A stretch of 64,000 nt of DNA from Methyloversatilis sp. RAC08 (GTDB lineage Bacteria; Pseudomonadota; Gammaproteobacteria; Burkholderiales; Rhodocyclaceae). The translations under genes and the position numbers were made by a program. The stretch covers positions 806,001 through 870,000 of the forward strand of contig NZ_CP016448.1 of the NCBI RefSeq assembly GCF_001713355.1, given 5' to 3'. The stretch's first letter is position 1, and every line of letters starts with the position of its first letter. A model generated the notes under the pieces. The model saw nothing but the letters and a program-made list of their open reading frames with translations. It did not search any database and was not told the origin of the DNA. This document shows positions 1 through 9,068 of this stretch, piece by piece.

Positions 1-989
1 CCGTACAGGGCCTGCGCCCGCGCCTGCTGGCGCGCATCGAACCACTGGTTCAGCGCCGCCACCGAACCGGCGTGAAAGGCGCCGAATGTCAGACCGTGCA
101 GCAGTTGCGCGCCGATCAGCCAGAGCGGTGCGGAGACTGCCCAGCCGATGACCGCGAAGCGAAGCACCGCCGCCATCAGTGCCACCAGCAACAGTGCGCG
201 CAGCGTGAAACGGCGCAGCAGCCAGGGCATGCACAGGAAAACGCCAATCTCGGCCAGCACGCCCAGCGTCCACAGCCCGCCGATCACCCGCTTGCTGTAG
301 CCGTGTTCGTCGAGATGGATCGAATAAAAGACATACAGCGCGCCGTGCGCACAGCTCATGAAGAATGCAGCGCCGAAAAGACCGGCAACCGGACGGCTGC
401 GCAGGATGGCGCGCAGCGACTGCGTGGCAGCCACCGCGCCCGCGTGCACCGGCGCCTCCGGCACACACATCGCGAACAGGAAGATGCCGGCCAGCAGCAG
501 GCTGCATGCCCACAGCACCGCATCCAGTCCGGTGCGTTCCAGTACATCGCCCAGCACCAGCACCGTGACTACAAAGCCGATCGATCCCCAGACCCGGATG
601 GCGCCATAGCGCGACACACTGGATTTCAAGTGCTCCAGCGTCAGCGCTTCGACCAGCGGCAGCGACGCACTCCAGAAGAAGGACATCAGCGCCATGGCGA
701 CGAAAACGCCAGCGAACTGGTCGGTGGTGAAGAAGATCAGGAAGCCGGCCAGGCTGGCCAACCCGGCCGCTCGCACGATGGGCACCCGGGCGCCGATGCG
801 GTCGGCCAGCCATCCCCACAGACTGGGCGCGAGGATCCGCATCACCTGCATCAGCGACATGACAATGGCGATGTCGGCCGCTGAAAAATGAATGGAAGAG
901 AGGTAGAGGCCGAAGTAGGGCGAAAAGGCGCCTACAAAGGCGAAATAGAAGAAGTAATAGGCGGACAGCCGCCAGTAGGGAAGAGGCAT
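1..989 (-). CDS. MFS transporter (3' end outside window)
   Basis: Major facilitator superfamily permease, cut by the window edge after about 329 residues. The start is the ATG at 989, reading MPLPYWRLSAYYFFYFAF. Hydrophobic helices follow each other through the whole visible part. A loop between helices 2 and 3 reads GWLADRIGARVP, the usual MFS G-x-x-D-R signature. The layout, with the first helix directly at the N-terminus and the RYGAIRVWGSIGF stretch in the middle, resembles the MFS_1-like/HcaT (phenylpropionate permease) group. The substrate cannot be read from sequence. It lies downstream of the flgKL-lipoprotein genes on the same strand, 38 bases past the lipoprotein stop, so read-through is possible, but a flagellar role is not implied. 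Confidence 0.85.
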   Translation of the reverse strand, partial: MPLPYWRLSAYYFFYFAFVGAFSPYFGLYLSSIHFSAADIAIVMSLMQVMRILAPSLWGWLADRIGARVPIVRAAGLASLAGFLIFFTTDQFAGVFVAMALMSFFWSASLPLVEALTLEHLKSSVSRYGAIRVWGSIGFVVTVLVLGDVLERTGLDAVLWACSLLLAGIFLFAMCVPEAPVHAGAVAATQSLRAILRSRPVAGLFGAAFFMSCAHGALYVFYSIHLDEHGYSKRVIGGLWTLGVLAEIGVFLCMPWLLRRFTLRALLLVALMAAVLRFAVIGWAVSAPLWLIGAQLLHGLTFGAFHAGSVAALNQWFDARQQARAQALY

Positions 990-1027
990 CGGGCGAAGTC
1001 TACCCGAGCTGCCCGGGGCATCGCAGG

Positions 1028-1477
1028 CTAGCGTGTGCCGTGCCGGAGCTGGATGACGCCCTCGCCCACCCGCTGCGCGATCAGGTCGGACTGAATGCCT
1101 TCGCTGTAGCTGACGATCTCATAGCCGGCGTAGCCGCCCGAGCGGGCCAGCTGTTCAGCACGACGCCGGAACACCATGCGCGCCTCGCCCTCGCCGCCCG
1201 AGCGCATGCGCACCTTCTTCATGCCCAGGTAGTAGGTGTCTTCGGACAGCTTCGCCTCGTCGATGGACCAGTTCGGCGTCATCGGGTCGAGTACCAGATA
1301 AGCCACGTAGGCGGCGCCGGCAAAGTAGATCAGCTTCTCCGGCGTGGTGGCGTATCCGGGCGTCAGCTGCAGCTTGGTATTCGGAATGACCGAACCTGAA
1401 TTCGGCAGCGTACGGTCGAGTGACGTACACGCAGCCAGCAGGCAGGGAGCGATCAACGCGATCATCCGGATGTTCAT
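1028..1477 (-). CDS. small lipoprotein downstream of flgL
   Basis: 149-residue predicted outer-membrane or inner-membrane lipoprotein. The N-terminus MNIRMIALIAPCLLAAC is a type II signal peptide with lipobox LLAAC, making Cys17 the lipidated residue. The mature part has one hydrophobic stretch (about residues 50-65, LIYFAGAAYVAYLVL) and a mixed charged C-terminus. I do not recognise a named domain. The ATG sits 8 bases after the flgL stop, and its GAGG ribosome site overlaps that stop, so it is almost certainly co-transcribed with flgK-flgL. That suggests an envelope role tied to the flagellum, but this is inference from position only. Confidence 0.75.
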   Translation of the reverse strand: MNIRMIALIAPCLLAACTSLDRTLPNSGSVIPNTKLQLTPGYATTPEKLIYFAGAAYVAYLVLDPMTPNWSIDEAKLSEDTYYLGMKKVRMRSGGEGEARMVFRRRAEQLARSGGYAGYEIVSYSEGIQSDLIAQRVGEGVIQLRHGTR

Positions 1478-1485
1478 GGCGCGCC

Positions 1486-2769
1486 TCAGATGTAGTTGAA
1501 CAGCGACAGTCCGGACACCTTCAGGAAGGACTGCTGCGCCGCCTGCAGATAGGTCTGCTGCTGCGTCAGGCGGCTGATCGCCTCGGTGTAGTTCAGGTCC
1601 CGCAGGTCGGCCAGCTGCGACTGGAACTGCAGATCGACATCGGCGCCGAGCGAATTCAGCGCATCCAGCTCGGCCGTGCGCGCGCCAATGCGTGAGCGAA
1701 CGGTGAGCAGGGCTTCCTGCGCCTGATCGATATTGCCTATCGTGGCCGACAGCGTGTTGTTCAGGGCCGCGATGGCCACCGGATTGCCGTTGGTGCCGCG
1801 TTCAAGTGCCAGGACCACATCGGAGATCGTTTCGAACACGCTCTGCGTGGCGCTGCGATCGAGCGAAAAACTGTCACCGTCGGCTGGCGAACCGGTGATC
1901 GAGAAACGCGCACCGAGATTGAATGCGGGTTCGGCGCCCTGCGAAGCCAGCGTAATCGTGTCTCCGGCCACATAGGTCCGCGGATAAGGCGCGGCACCCG
2001 GCGCTGCGCCAGTCAGCATCGAATTGCCCGATGTGTTGTCGATGATGTCGTAGGTGGTGACGTTGTTGGTCACGTCGAACACGATGTTGAAGCTGCCGCC
2101 ATTGGTTGTGGCATTCCAGTCGACGCCGCTGGTCACGCTGCCCAGATCACTCACAGCGCTGCCCGTGTTGCCGGCGCCCGGGCGCATCGTGAAATCGCCG
2201 TTGCCGGTGCGCATGCGCATGAATACCGTATTGCCGGAATCACTGACTGCAAGGCGCCGGGCGGATCCGACCTGCGCCTCGCGCTGTCCATCGTCGCCGG
2301 CGTAGGTCACGCCAGCCTCGATGCTGCCTGCGAACGGCTGGGTATCACTTCGATAGCCCGAGAACAGGAAGTCGCCGAAAGCATCGCGCGAATTGGCAAC
2401 CCCCATCAGCCCGGCGAAGCTGCCGCGGATGTCGGTGGCGATCGATTTCAGGTCGCTGTCGCTCAGCGCACCATTGCCGGCCTGGATCAACCGTTCACGG
2501 ATCGATGCGATCAGGTCGCCGGCGGTGGAAATCTGCGACTCGGCAAAGCCGAGCGCGCTGTTGGCATCGCGCCGGTTTATGGCTTGCTGGTCATTCATCG
2601 CCTTGATCTGGTCGATCTCCAGCGCCACCGCCGAGGCGACCGGATCATCGGACGGTGCGAGCACCCGCTTTCCCGATGACATCTGCTGTTGGGTACGGAA
2701 CAGGTCGGCGCTCTGACGGACCAGACCCGAAGTGCCTGCTTCATAGACGGTATTGGTGGATACACGCAT
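1486..2769 (-). CDS. flgL: flagellar hook-associated protein 3 FlgL
   Basis: Hook-filament junction protein, about 427 residues, secreted by the flagellar type III apparatus and placed between FlgK and the flagellin filament. The N-terminus MRVSTNTVYEAG with the following coiled SSGKRVLAPSDDPVAS segment is the conserved flagellin-like D0/D1 domain. The C-terminal helix (LTQQQTYLQAAQQSFLKVSGLSLFNYI region) is the matching D0 arm. The middle is the variable exposed domain. I chose the ATG at 2769 rather than the in-frame ATG at 2784 because GAGGAG lies at normal spacing before it and family members begin MRVST. It is 11 bases downstream of flgK. Confidence 0.95.
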   Translation of the reverse strand: MRVSTNTVYEAGTSGLVRQSADLFRTQQQMSSGKRVLAPSDDPVASAVALEIDQIKAMNDQQAINRRDANSALGFAESQISTAGDLIASIRERLIQAGNGALSDSDLKSIATDIRGSFAGLMGVANSRDAFGDFLFSGYRSDTQPFAGSIEAGVTYAGDDGQREAQVGSARRLAVSDSGNTVFMRMRTGNGDFTMRPGAGNTGSAVSDLGSVTSGVDWNATTNGGSFNIVFDVTNNVTTYDIIDNTSGNSMLTGAAPGAAPYPRTYVAGDTITLASQGAEPAFNLGARFSITGSPADGDSFSLDRSATQSVFETISDVVLALERGTNGNPVAIAALNNTLSATIGNIDQAQEALLTVRSRIGARTAELDALNSLGADVDLQFQSQLADLRDLNYTEAISRLTQQQTYLQAAQQSFLKVSGLSLFNYI

Positions 2770-2780
2770 CAGTTTTCTCC

Positions 2781-4724
2781 TCAACGACCGATCTGCAACA
2801 AGGTATCGAACAGGCGACTCGCCAGTTCGATCATCTTTCCGGCGGCCTGGTAGGCCTGCTGGTAGCGCAGCAGGTTGGCTGCCTCTTCATCGAGATTGAC
2901 GCCGGACAACGATTGCTGCGACTCCTCGACGCGCGACAGCAGCACCTTCTGCGCCGTCTGGTTAACCTGCACCTCGCGCGCCTGGGCGCCAACGGACGCC
3001 ACCATCTGGGCATAGGCACCCTGGAATCCGGTCGTTCCACCGGCCAGCGTGTTCGCGTTCTGCAGCGCCGCCAGTTCAAGCAGGTTGCGGTTGTCGCCCT
3101 GACCACTGCTGTTGGGCGCGATGGTGAAGGTGTCGCCATTGCGCGGCAGACCGGACAACTGGAAAGTGAAGCCGCCCTGGCCGGCGAAGGTGAAGCTCTT
3201 CCCGGCCGACTCCGTCGTCGGGTTGTAGGCAATCGTGCCGCCGGGCCCGCCCGTTACGTTGAATACGTTCGTGGTTGCATCGAAGGTGAGCGTGATCGGG
3301 CCGCCGAGCGGCAAGCCGGTGGTCGAGCTCACGGCGCCCGCGCTGATGCTGCCGTTGCCGGTGTTGGCAAGAGCCGCCGAGGTGCTGACCGGCATCGCCA
3401 GTGCAAGCATGCGCGGATCGGTCATGACGGTGCGGATATCCGAGCCGCCATTACGGGTCGGCTGAACCAGGAAGGTGTCACCGGCGGCCAGCGTGGTCGC
3501 CCCCGAATCGAGTGTGAAGCCCTGCGGGCTGCCCGCCGGGGGCAGGCCACCCAGGGTTGCAGCCGTCCAACTCTGATTGTCCGACAGACGGGTGAGCGTG
3601 TAGGCCGCGCCGTCGAAATTCAGACGATAGTCGCTGGTGGTGAGGTCCGAAGAATTGCTGATTGTCACGTTCACCAGTGCCGCGGCTACCGTGCTGTTGG
3701 TGTTCGCCGGCAGCGCACTGCCCACGAGAACGTTGAACACGTTGGTACCCAGCGCGCCATTGAGATCCTGCCCGAGGGCATGCTGCGAATTGAACTGTTC
3801 GGCCACGCCGATGGCGATCCGGCCGAGTGCGTTCTGCGCCTCGTCCAGCGTTTCGCGGCGGAAGGCAAGCAGGCCGCCGAGCTTGCCGCCGGTGATGGTG
3901 TCTTCCTGCAGACGCAGCACGGCGCCGCCAGGCGCGGTATAGGTGACTTCGGTGCGACTGGCGTCCTCGACCGAAGGCGATGCGCTCATGCTGAAGGCGC
4001 TGCCACCGACCACCACGGGCTGCCCGTTGCCGATGAACAGGTTGATCGAGCCGTCGCTCTGCTGCAACTGGGTCACGCGAACCAGTTCGTTCAGTTCGGT
4101 GATCAGACGCTCGCGCGCATCGAGCATGTCGTTGGCGAGCCGGTTGGCACCGGTGGTCGACTCGGCGACCGCGATCTGGTCGTTGTAGCGGGCGATCTGC
4201 GACGCGAGCTGGTTGATCTCTCCCACCGAACCGGAGATTTCGCCATTGAGGCCGGTGCGGATCTGTTCGAGCCGCGCATCCAGCGTATTGAAGCGGGCCG
4301 TCATCGACTGCGCCGCCGAAATCGCCGACTGGCGTGACGCCAGCGAGGTGGGCGATGCCGACACGCTCTGCAGGGCATCGAAGAAGTCGGACATCGCCGG
4401 CGACAGGCCTGCTTGCGGGTCGGCCAGCAGGTTGTCGAGCGCAGCGATCTGGTCGGCGTAGGCACCGTATTCCGCACTCTGGGTCTTGGCCTCCATCACC
4501 TGGGCGGTCAGGAACTGGCTGTAGATGCGCCGCACCGTTTCGATCCGTGCGCCCTGACCGAGGAAGCCGCTGCCGGTCAGCTGCGGATCGTTGGTGCCGA
4601 GTACTACCTGCTGCCGGGTGAAACCGGGCGTCGCCGCGTTCGAAATGTTGTGACCGGTCGTGATCAGCCCCGCCTGTGCGGCGTTCAATCCGGTGATCCC
4701 GATGTTGTAGAGCTGCGTTCCCAT
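2781..4724 (-). CDS. flgK: flagellar hook-associated protein 1 FlgK
   Basis: 647-residue hook-filament junction protein, first of the two adapters on top of the hook. The N-terminus carries the axial-protein signature LYNIGITGLNAAQAGL followed by TTGHNISNAATPGFTRQ. The C-terminus ends with the paired coiled-coil region (GVNLDEEAANLLRYQQAYQA) found in FlgK and other rod/hook proteins. The length is usual to slightly long for FlgK, with the extra residues in the central variable domain. It is the first gene of the flgK-flgL-lipoprotein unit. A sigma-54-like promoter lies 39-54 bases upstream of its ATG. Confidence 0.97.
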   Translation of the reverse strand: MGTQLYNIGITGLNAAQAGLITTGHNISNAATPGFTRQQVVLGTNDPQLTGSGFLGQGARIETVRRIYSQFLTAQVMEAKTQSAEYGAYADQIAALDNLLADPQAGLSPAMSDFFDALQSVSASPTSLASRQSAISAAQSMTARFNTLDARLEQIRTGLNGEISGSVGEINQLASQIARYNDQIAVAESTTGANRLANDMLDARERLITELNELVRVTQLQQSDGSINLFIGNGQPVVVGGSAFSMSASPSVEDASRTEVTYTAPGGAVLRLQEDTITGGKLGGLLAFRRETLDEAQNALGRIAIGVAEQFNSQHALGQDLNGALGTNVFNVLVGSALPANTNSTVAAALVNVTISNSSDLTTSDYRLNFDGAAYTLTRLSDNQSWTAATLGGLPPAGSPQGFTLDSGATTLAAGDTFLVQPTRNGGSDIRTVMTDPRMLALAMPVSTSAALANTGNGSISAGAVSSTTGLPLGGPITLTFDATTNVFNVTGGPGGTIAYNPTTESAGKSFTFAGQGGFTFQLSGLPRNGDTFTIAPNSSGQGDNRNLLELAALQNANTLAGGTTGFQGAYAQMVASVGAQAREVQVNQTAQKVLLSRVEESQQSLSGVNLDEEAANLLRYQQAYQAAGKMIELASRLFDTLLQIGR

Positions 4725-4762
4725 GATGTGTCGTCTCGTTAAGAGTGCTTACGACCCATCTA

Positions 4763-4778
4763 AGCAAAACCTTTGCCA
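4763..4778 (-). promoter_or_regulatory. sigma-54-like promoter of flgKL
   Basis: Read on the minus strand the site is TGGCAAAGGTTTTGCT. This has the -24 GG and -12 GC of RpoN promoters at the required spacing (TGGCA-N6-TTGCT). Transcription would start near 4752, giving a leader of about 28 bases before the flgK ATG at 4724. Flagellar class II/III genes in many polar flagellates use RpoN with an enhancer-binding activator. That such an activator exists here is inference, since none is in the window. Confidence 0.65.
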
Positions 4779-4812
4779 GCTTTTTTTATTTCCGTCATAC
4801 AGGCCTGCAACA

Positions 4813-5310
4813 ATGCATCTGATGACCGGGACAATCGACCGCATACGCAGCACTGACGTGCCTTCCAAGACAATGGCCGGGCGCGCGGAAATGGTCCGGC
4901 GCAGTGACCGGCTCGACTCGCTGGCCCGCGTTCTGCTGATTGTGGTGGATGGGCGGCATGACTTTGCCGCCCTGTTTGCCGCCCTCGGCCGACCTGCCGC
5001 AGAGGGCCCTCGTCTGCTTGCCGCTGCCGCGACACTGCTCGAACTCGGATTGGTCACGCTTGACGGTCGGGACACCGGTCGAGGCACGCCACCGCGGCGC
5101 TCGCTGGCCATTGCCCGCCTGTATCTGCTGGAAGCCATGGAGCGCGCCCTGCGCGGCGACACGGCACGGATCAAGCCCGCGTTGCGTGCCGTGACCGACG
5201 AAGCCACGTTGCACACAGCCATCGATGTGTGCGTCTGCGTGCTACGCGAAGCGGGCGCAGACGGTCAGGCCGATCTCATCCGGAGACGCTGCCTTGAGCT
5301 ACTTCCTTGA
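4813..5310 (+). CDS. uncharacterised protein between flgK and flgJ
   Basis: About 165 residues, soluble, no signal peptide or membrane helix. I place the start at the ATG at 4813; the ATG at 4822 is also possible and neither has a strong ribosome site. The core (RRSDRLDSLARVLLIVVDGRHDFAALFAALGRP, about residues 31-63) resembles a short winged-helix-like segment seen in betaproteobacterial unknown proteins, in which a buried LIVVDG strand precedes a helix pair. The second half is helical (LAIARLYLLEAMERALRGD). It is transcribed away from flgK and towards flgJ, alone in its orientation. GC content and codon use match the neighbours. Function unknown; a flagellar regulator is only a guess from position. 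Confidence 0.65.
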   Translation: MHLMTGTIDRIRSTDVPSKTMAGRAEMVRRSDRLDSLARVLLIVVDGRHDFAALFAALGRPAAEGPRLLAAAATLLELGLVTLDGRDTGRGTPPRRSLAIARLYLLEAMERALRGDTARIKPALRAVTDEATLHTAIDVCVCVLREAGADGQADLIRRRCLELLP

Positions 5311-5344
5311 ATGACTGCCCCGAGTTGCGCACTCGGTCAATGAC

Positions 5345-6328
5345 TCATTCAGCCAGCGCCGAACGCAGCAGCGGGCCGTTGATGATGCGCTCCAGCTTGG
5401 CGCCATACATGGGATCGGTCGCATAGCCCGACTGCTGCAGGCCGCGCGCGAAGCTGCCGGCGTCCTGCGCGCCGACCACCCGCGCGTAACGCGGCTGTTC
5501 GATCAGCAGCCTGGCGTAGTCGGCAAAGCTCTCCTCATAGGAGCCGTAGCGGCGGAAGGCGCTGTCCTCGCGGGTCCATCGGCCATCGACGAACTCGCTC
5601 GCCGACACCTTCACCGTCGGGCCCTGCCAGGTGCTGCCGGCCTTGATATTGAAAAGATTGTGACTGGATGCACCATCGGCGGCCGTCAGTTCGGCGCGTC
5701 CCCAGCCGGTCTCCAGTGCAGCCTGGGCAACCAGGAACTGGGCCGGAATACCGGTTGCGCGACTGGCCGACAGCGCGGCCGGCCACACGCGTTCGACAAA
5801 ACTCCGAGCATGCGCCGGCACATTCGGACTGCTGACCGGTGGCTGTTCGGCAGCCAGACCGGCCAGAACGGATTCAGCCGGTGTTGCAGCACCGCCACCG
5901 CCACCGCCATGCAAAGTTTGCCTGCGCACGGCAGAGATTGCCGTCGGCGGCATCATCGCGATGCCGGAAAACTGCGCCGCGTCGGACAGCGGCTTGAGAT
6001 CGATCGGCATCGACGTGTCGGCGCTGCGCGCGTTGGCGGACAGCTGCCGCTCGAGCACCTTCGCCAACCCGGTGCCTCCACCTTCGCTCATGACCTGGGC
6101 CCACTGCTGGTCGAGCATGTCCTGGTACATCTTGCTTTCCTGCCCGCCGAACAGTTCGTCGCCGGGTGACGCCTCGCGCATCGACTTGATCACCACCTGC
6201 AGGAACATGGCTTCGAACTGCTTGGCCGCCGCCTTCAACGCCTCCGGCGAGTTGTCGCGCGACGCGCGTCGCAGCACGTCCAGCCCGCGCACATCGGCCG
6301 CCAGCGAAGTGAGGCCGCTGTTTTCCAT
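5345..6328 (-). CDS. flgJ: flagellar rod assembly protein/muramidase FlgJ
   Basis: 327-residue bifunctional rod-capping scaffold and peptidoglycan hydrolase. Residues about 30-100 form the rod-binding domain (KAAAKQFEAMFLQVVIKSMREA), which caps the growing rod. Residues about 175-325 form the glucosaminidase/lysozyme-like domain, with the catalytic Glu in AQAALETGWGRAEL, that opens the cell wall for the rod. Both domains are present, as in beta- and gammaproteobacteria, whereas alphaproteobacterial FlgJ has only the first. The start codon overlaps the flgI stop by one base (TGATG), so the two are translationally coupled. Confidence 0.97.
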   Translation of the reverse strand: MENSGLTSLAADVRGLDVLRRASRDNSPEALKAAAKQFEAMFLQVVIKSMREASPGDELFGGQESKMYQDMLDQQWAQVMSEGGGTGLAKVLERQLSANARSADTSMPIDLKPLSDAAQFSGIAMMPPTAISAVRRQTLHGGGGGGAATPAESVLAGLAAEQPPVSSPNVPAHARSFVERVWPAALSASRATGIPAQFLVAQAALETGWGRAELTAADGASSHNLFNIKAGSTWQGPTVKVSASEFVDGRWTREDSAFRRYGSYEESFADYARLLIEQPRYARVVGAQDAGSFARGLQQSGYATDPMYGAKLERIINGPLLRSALAE

Positions 6329-7425
6329 CAGATCACTTCCAGTTCGGCGCGCAGCGCGCCAGCCGCCTTCATCGCCTGCAGGATGATGATCAGGTCCTGC
6401 GGGTTGGCGCCCAGCGCATTCAGCGCACGCACCACCTCGGACAGGTTGGCGCCCTTCTTCACATTGATCAGCGCACTGCCTTCCTGCTGGATGTCGATCT
6501 GGTTGCGTTCGGCCACCACGGTCTGGCCGCCCGACAGGGGACCGGGCTGGCTGATCACCGGCTCGGCGGTGACCGTGACCGTAAGGTTGCCGTGCGCGAC
6601 CGCACAGGTATCGAGCGTCACGGCCTGATTCATCACCACCGAACCGGTACGCGAATTGACGACCACCTTGGCCGCCTGCTGCGCCGGCGTGACATCGATG
6701 TTTTCCAGCTGGCTCATGAAGGCCACGCGTTCGCCCGGGTCGAGCGGGGCGCGCACGCGGATGCGCCGGGCATCGGCGGCCACCGCAGTGCCGGGCAGCA
6801 TGGCCTTGTTGATCGCGTCGACCATGCGCTGGGCCGTACCGAAATCGGTCGTGTTGGTCTCGAGTTCGACAAACCCACCCTCGCCGACGCTGGTCGGCAC
6901 CGCACGTTCGACCGTCGCCCCGCCGGCGATGCGGCCGACCGAAAGATGATTGACGGTGACCGAAGCGCCGCCCGCTGAGGCACCGACGCCACCGACCACG
7001 ACATTACCCTGGGCCATGCCATAAACCTGACCGTCGGCTCCCTTGAGCGGTGTCATCACCAGCGTGCCGCCGCGCAGGCTTTTTGCATTGCCCATCGACG
7101 ATACGGTGATATCGAGCGCCTGTCCCTGCCGCGCAAAGGGCGGCAGGTTGGCGGTGACCATCACGGCCGCCACGTTCTTCAGCTGCAGGTTCTGGCCGGG
7201 TGGCAGCGTCACGCCCAGATTGCCCAGCATGTTGATCACGCTCTGCACGGTGAACGGGGTCTGGGTGGTCTGGTCGCCCGAACCATCCAGACCCACGACC
7301 AGGCCGTAGCCGATCAACTGGTTGTTGCGAACACCGGCCAGCGTCGCGAGGTCCTTGATCCGCTCGGCGTGCGCAGGCGCAACCGAAAGCAATGCAAGCA
7401 GTAGAAGAATCGTTATCCGTTTCAT
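6328..7425 (-). CDS. flgI: flagellar P-ring protein FlgI
   Basis: 365-residue periplasmic protein that forms the peptidoglycan-level P ring (rod bushing). The signal peptide is [20 protein letters not shown], and the mature protein starts [21 protein letters not shown], which is highly conserved. I take the ATG at 7425 because a GGAGGG site lies 8 bases upstream and it begins with the signal peptide; an open frame extends further upstream to 7578 but runs into flgH coding sequence. It is followed by flgJ with a one-base overlap and preceded by flgH, the usual order. Confidence 0.97.
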   Translation of the reverse strand: MKRITILLLLALLSVAPAHAERIKDLATLAGVRNNQLIGYGLVVGLDGSGDQTTQTPFTVQSVINMLGNLGVTLPPGQNLQLKNVAAVMVTANLPPFARQGQALDITVSSMGNAKSLRGGTLVMTPLKGADGQVYGMAQGNVVVGGVGASAGGASVTVNHLSVGRIAGGATVERAVPTSVGEGGFVELETNTTDFGTAQRMVDAINKAMLPGTAVAADARRIRVRAPLDPGERVAFMSQLENIDVTPAQQAAKVVVNSRTGSVVMNQAVTLDTCAVAHGNLTVTVTAEPVISQPGPLSGGQTVVAERNQIDIQQEGSALINVKKGANLSEVVRALNALGANPQDLIIILQAMKAAGALRAELEVI

Positions 7426-7538
7426 GGCAGTTCGCCCTCCGGGCGTGCTTTCTGGGCAGCGTGATGGATCTTTATACGTTGCACATGCCGCATTCGATGG
7501 CCGGAAAAGACGGCAAAAACCGCGTCTCGCACGTCGCT

Positions 7539-8237
7539 TCAGAGCGGCATGAAGGTGAGGAAGAAGCGTGCCAGCCACCCCATCACCTGCGCTTCGTCGA
7601 TGTAGCCATTGGCTCGGTACTCGATGCGCGCATCGGCCACCTGGGTCGACTGAACAGTATTCGCACCGGAAATCTGGGTCGAATTGACGACGCCCGAGAA
7701 GCGGATGAATTCGTTGCCCTGATTGATCGCAACCTGCTTTTCGCCGGACACGACCAGATTGCCGTTCGGCAGCACTTCGATCACCGTCACCGTGATGGTG
7801 CCGGTGAAATTGTTGTCGGCTGACGACGCACCCTTGCCGGAGAAGGCGTTGGCGCTGTTGGCGGCCACCGTGGCGCCCTGCAGGCTCTTGCCCGGCAGCC
7901 CGGCAATGGTCGGCACACCCATTTCGATATCCTGCGTGCGATCTGCCGTACTGGCCGACTTCTTCGCCGCCTGGGTACGTTCGCTGATGTTGATGACCAG
8001 CGTATCGCCGACGTAGCGCGCACGGCGATCCTCGAACAATGGACGCGCGCCGCCGGTCGGCTGGAAAATCGCACCGGCGTTCTGCACGAAGTCCGGTTTG
8101 GGCGCAGGCCGCGCGGTCATCGGCTGAAGCACTGCGGTGGGCGGCGTATTGACGCAGCCGGCCAGCATCATCGCAACCAGCAGCACGGTGACAAAACCGG
8201 CGGCGCGGGCAATCTGCTGGATGCGTTCGTTGTTCAT
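7539..8237 (-). CDS. flgH: flagellar L-ring lipoprotein FlgH
   Basis: 232-residue outer-membrane lipoprotein forming the L ring around the distal rod. The signal peptide ends in lipobox MLAGC, with Cys28 lipidated. Conserved FlgH blocks are visible: [16 protein letters not shown], then the C-terminal [20 protein letters not shown] and [18 protein letters not shown] place the start at the ATG at 8237, preceded by GGAGAA, rather than the ATG at 8258. It sits between flgG and flgI. Confidence 0.97.
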   Translation of the reverse strand: MNNERIQQIARAAGFVTVLLVAMMLAGCVNTPPTAVLQPMTARPAPKPDFVQNAGAIFQPTGGARPLFEDRRARYVGDTLVINISERTQAAKKSASTADRTQDIEMGVPTIAGLPGKSLQGATVAANSANAFSGKGASSADNNFTGTITVTVIEVLPNGNLVVSGEKQVAINQGNEFIRFSGVVNSTQISGANTVQSTQVADARIEYRANGYIDEAQVMGWLARFFLTFMPL

Positions 8238-8270
8238 GAATGATTCTCCACGGGTCATTGGCGCGACCGA

Positions 8271-9053
8271 TCAGAGCTGGGTCAGCCGGGCCAGCATTTC
8301 GTCCGAGGTCTGGATGGCGCGCGAATTGATTTCGTATGCCCGCTGGGTCTGGATCATCTGCACCAGTTCCTCGACCACATTGACGTTCGACGTTTCGACG
8401 AAGCCCTGATTCAGCAGGCCGGCGCCATTGGTGCCCGGTGTGTTGGGCGTCGGCGTGCCGCTCGATGCGGTTTCGACATAGAGATTTTCCCCGACGCTCT
8501 GCAGGCCGCCGGTATTGACGAAGGTGGCCAGCTGCAACTGACCGATCTGGGTCGGCGCGGCCTGGCCGGCCTGCAATGCGCTGACCACACCGTCACGCCC
8601 GATGGTCAGCGATACCGTATCCGGCGGAATGGTGACCTGCGGCTGCACCGGAAAACCGCTCGACGTGACCATCACGCCCTGCGCATCCTTCTGGAACGAC
8701 CCGTCACGGGTATAGGCCAGCGTGCCGTCCGGCATCTGGATCTGGAAGAAGCCCTCGCCCTGCACGGCGACATCGAGCGAATTGCTGGTCTGCTGCAGAT
8801 TGCCCTGGGTCTGGATGCGCTGGGTCGCCACCGGGCGCACGCCGGTGCCGATCTGCAGGCCGGAAGGAATGGTGTTCTGCTGCGTGTTCAGCGCGCCGGG
8901 CTGGCGCATCGTCTGATAAAGCAGGTCCTCGAACACGGCGCGCGCGCGCTTGAAACCGTTGGTGCTGACATTGGCGAGGTTGTTGGTGATGACATCGAGC
9001 TGGGTCTGATGTGCATCCATGCCGGTGCGGGCTATCCACAGCGAGCGGATCAT
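8271..9053 (-). CDS. flgG: flagellar distal rod protein FlgG
   Basis: 260-residue distal rod subunit. The N-terminal axial motif is present ([29 protein letters not shown] segment), as are the FlgG-specific Gln-rich stretch after [12 protein letters not shown] and the C-terminal coiled coil [19 protein letters not shown]. The length equals the family norm (260). It is co-transcribed with flgF upstream and flgH downstream. Confidence 0.97.
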   Translation of the reverse strand: MIRSLWIARTGMDAHQTQLDVITNNLANVSTNGFKRARAVFEDLLYQTMRQPGALNTQQNTIPSGLQIGTGVRPVATQRIQTQGNLQQTSNSLDVAVQGEGFFQIQMPDGTLAYTRDGSFQKDAQGVMVTSSGFPVQPQVTIPPDTVSLTIGRDGVVSALQAGQAAPTQIGQLQLATFVNTGGLQSVGENLYVETASSGTPTPNTPGTNGAGLLNQGFVETSNVNVVEELVQMIQTQRAYEINSRAIQTSDEMLARLTQL

Positions 9054-9068
9054 GGTCGTATTCTCCGG

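Noticed and set aside
2655-4337. Open frame of 560 codons on the plus strand
   Set aside because: Antisense to flgK, which has clear homology.
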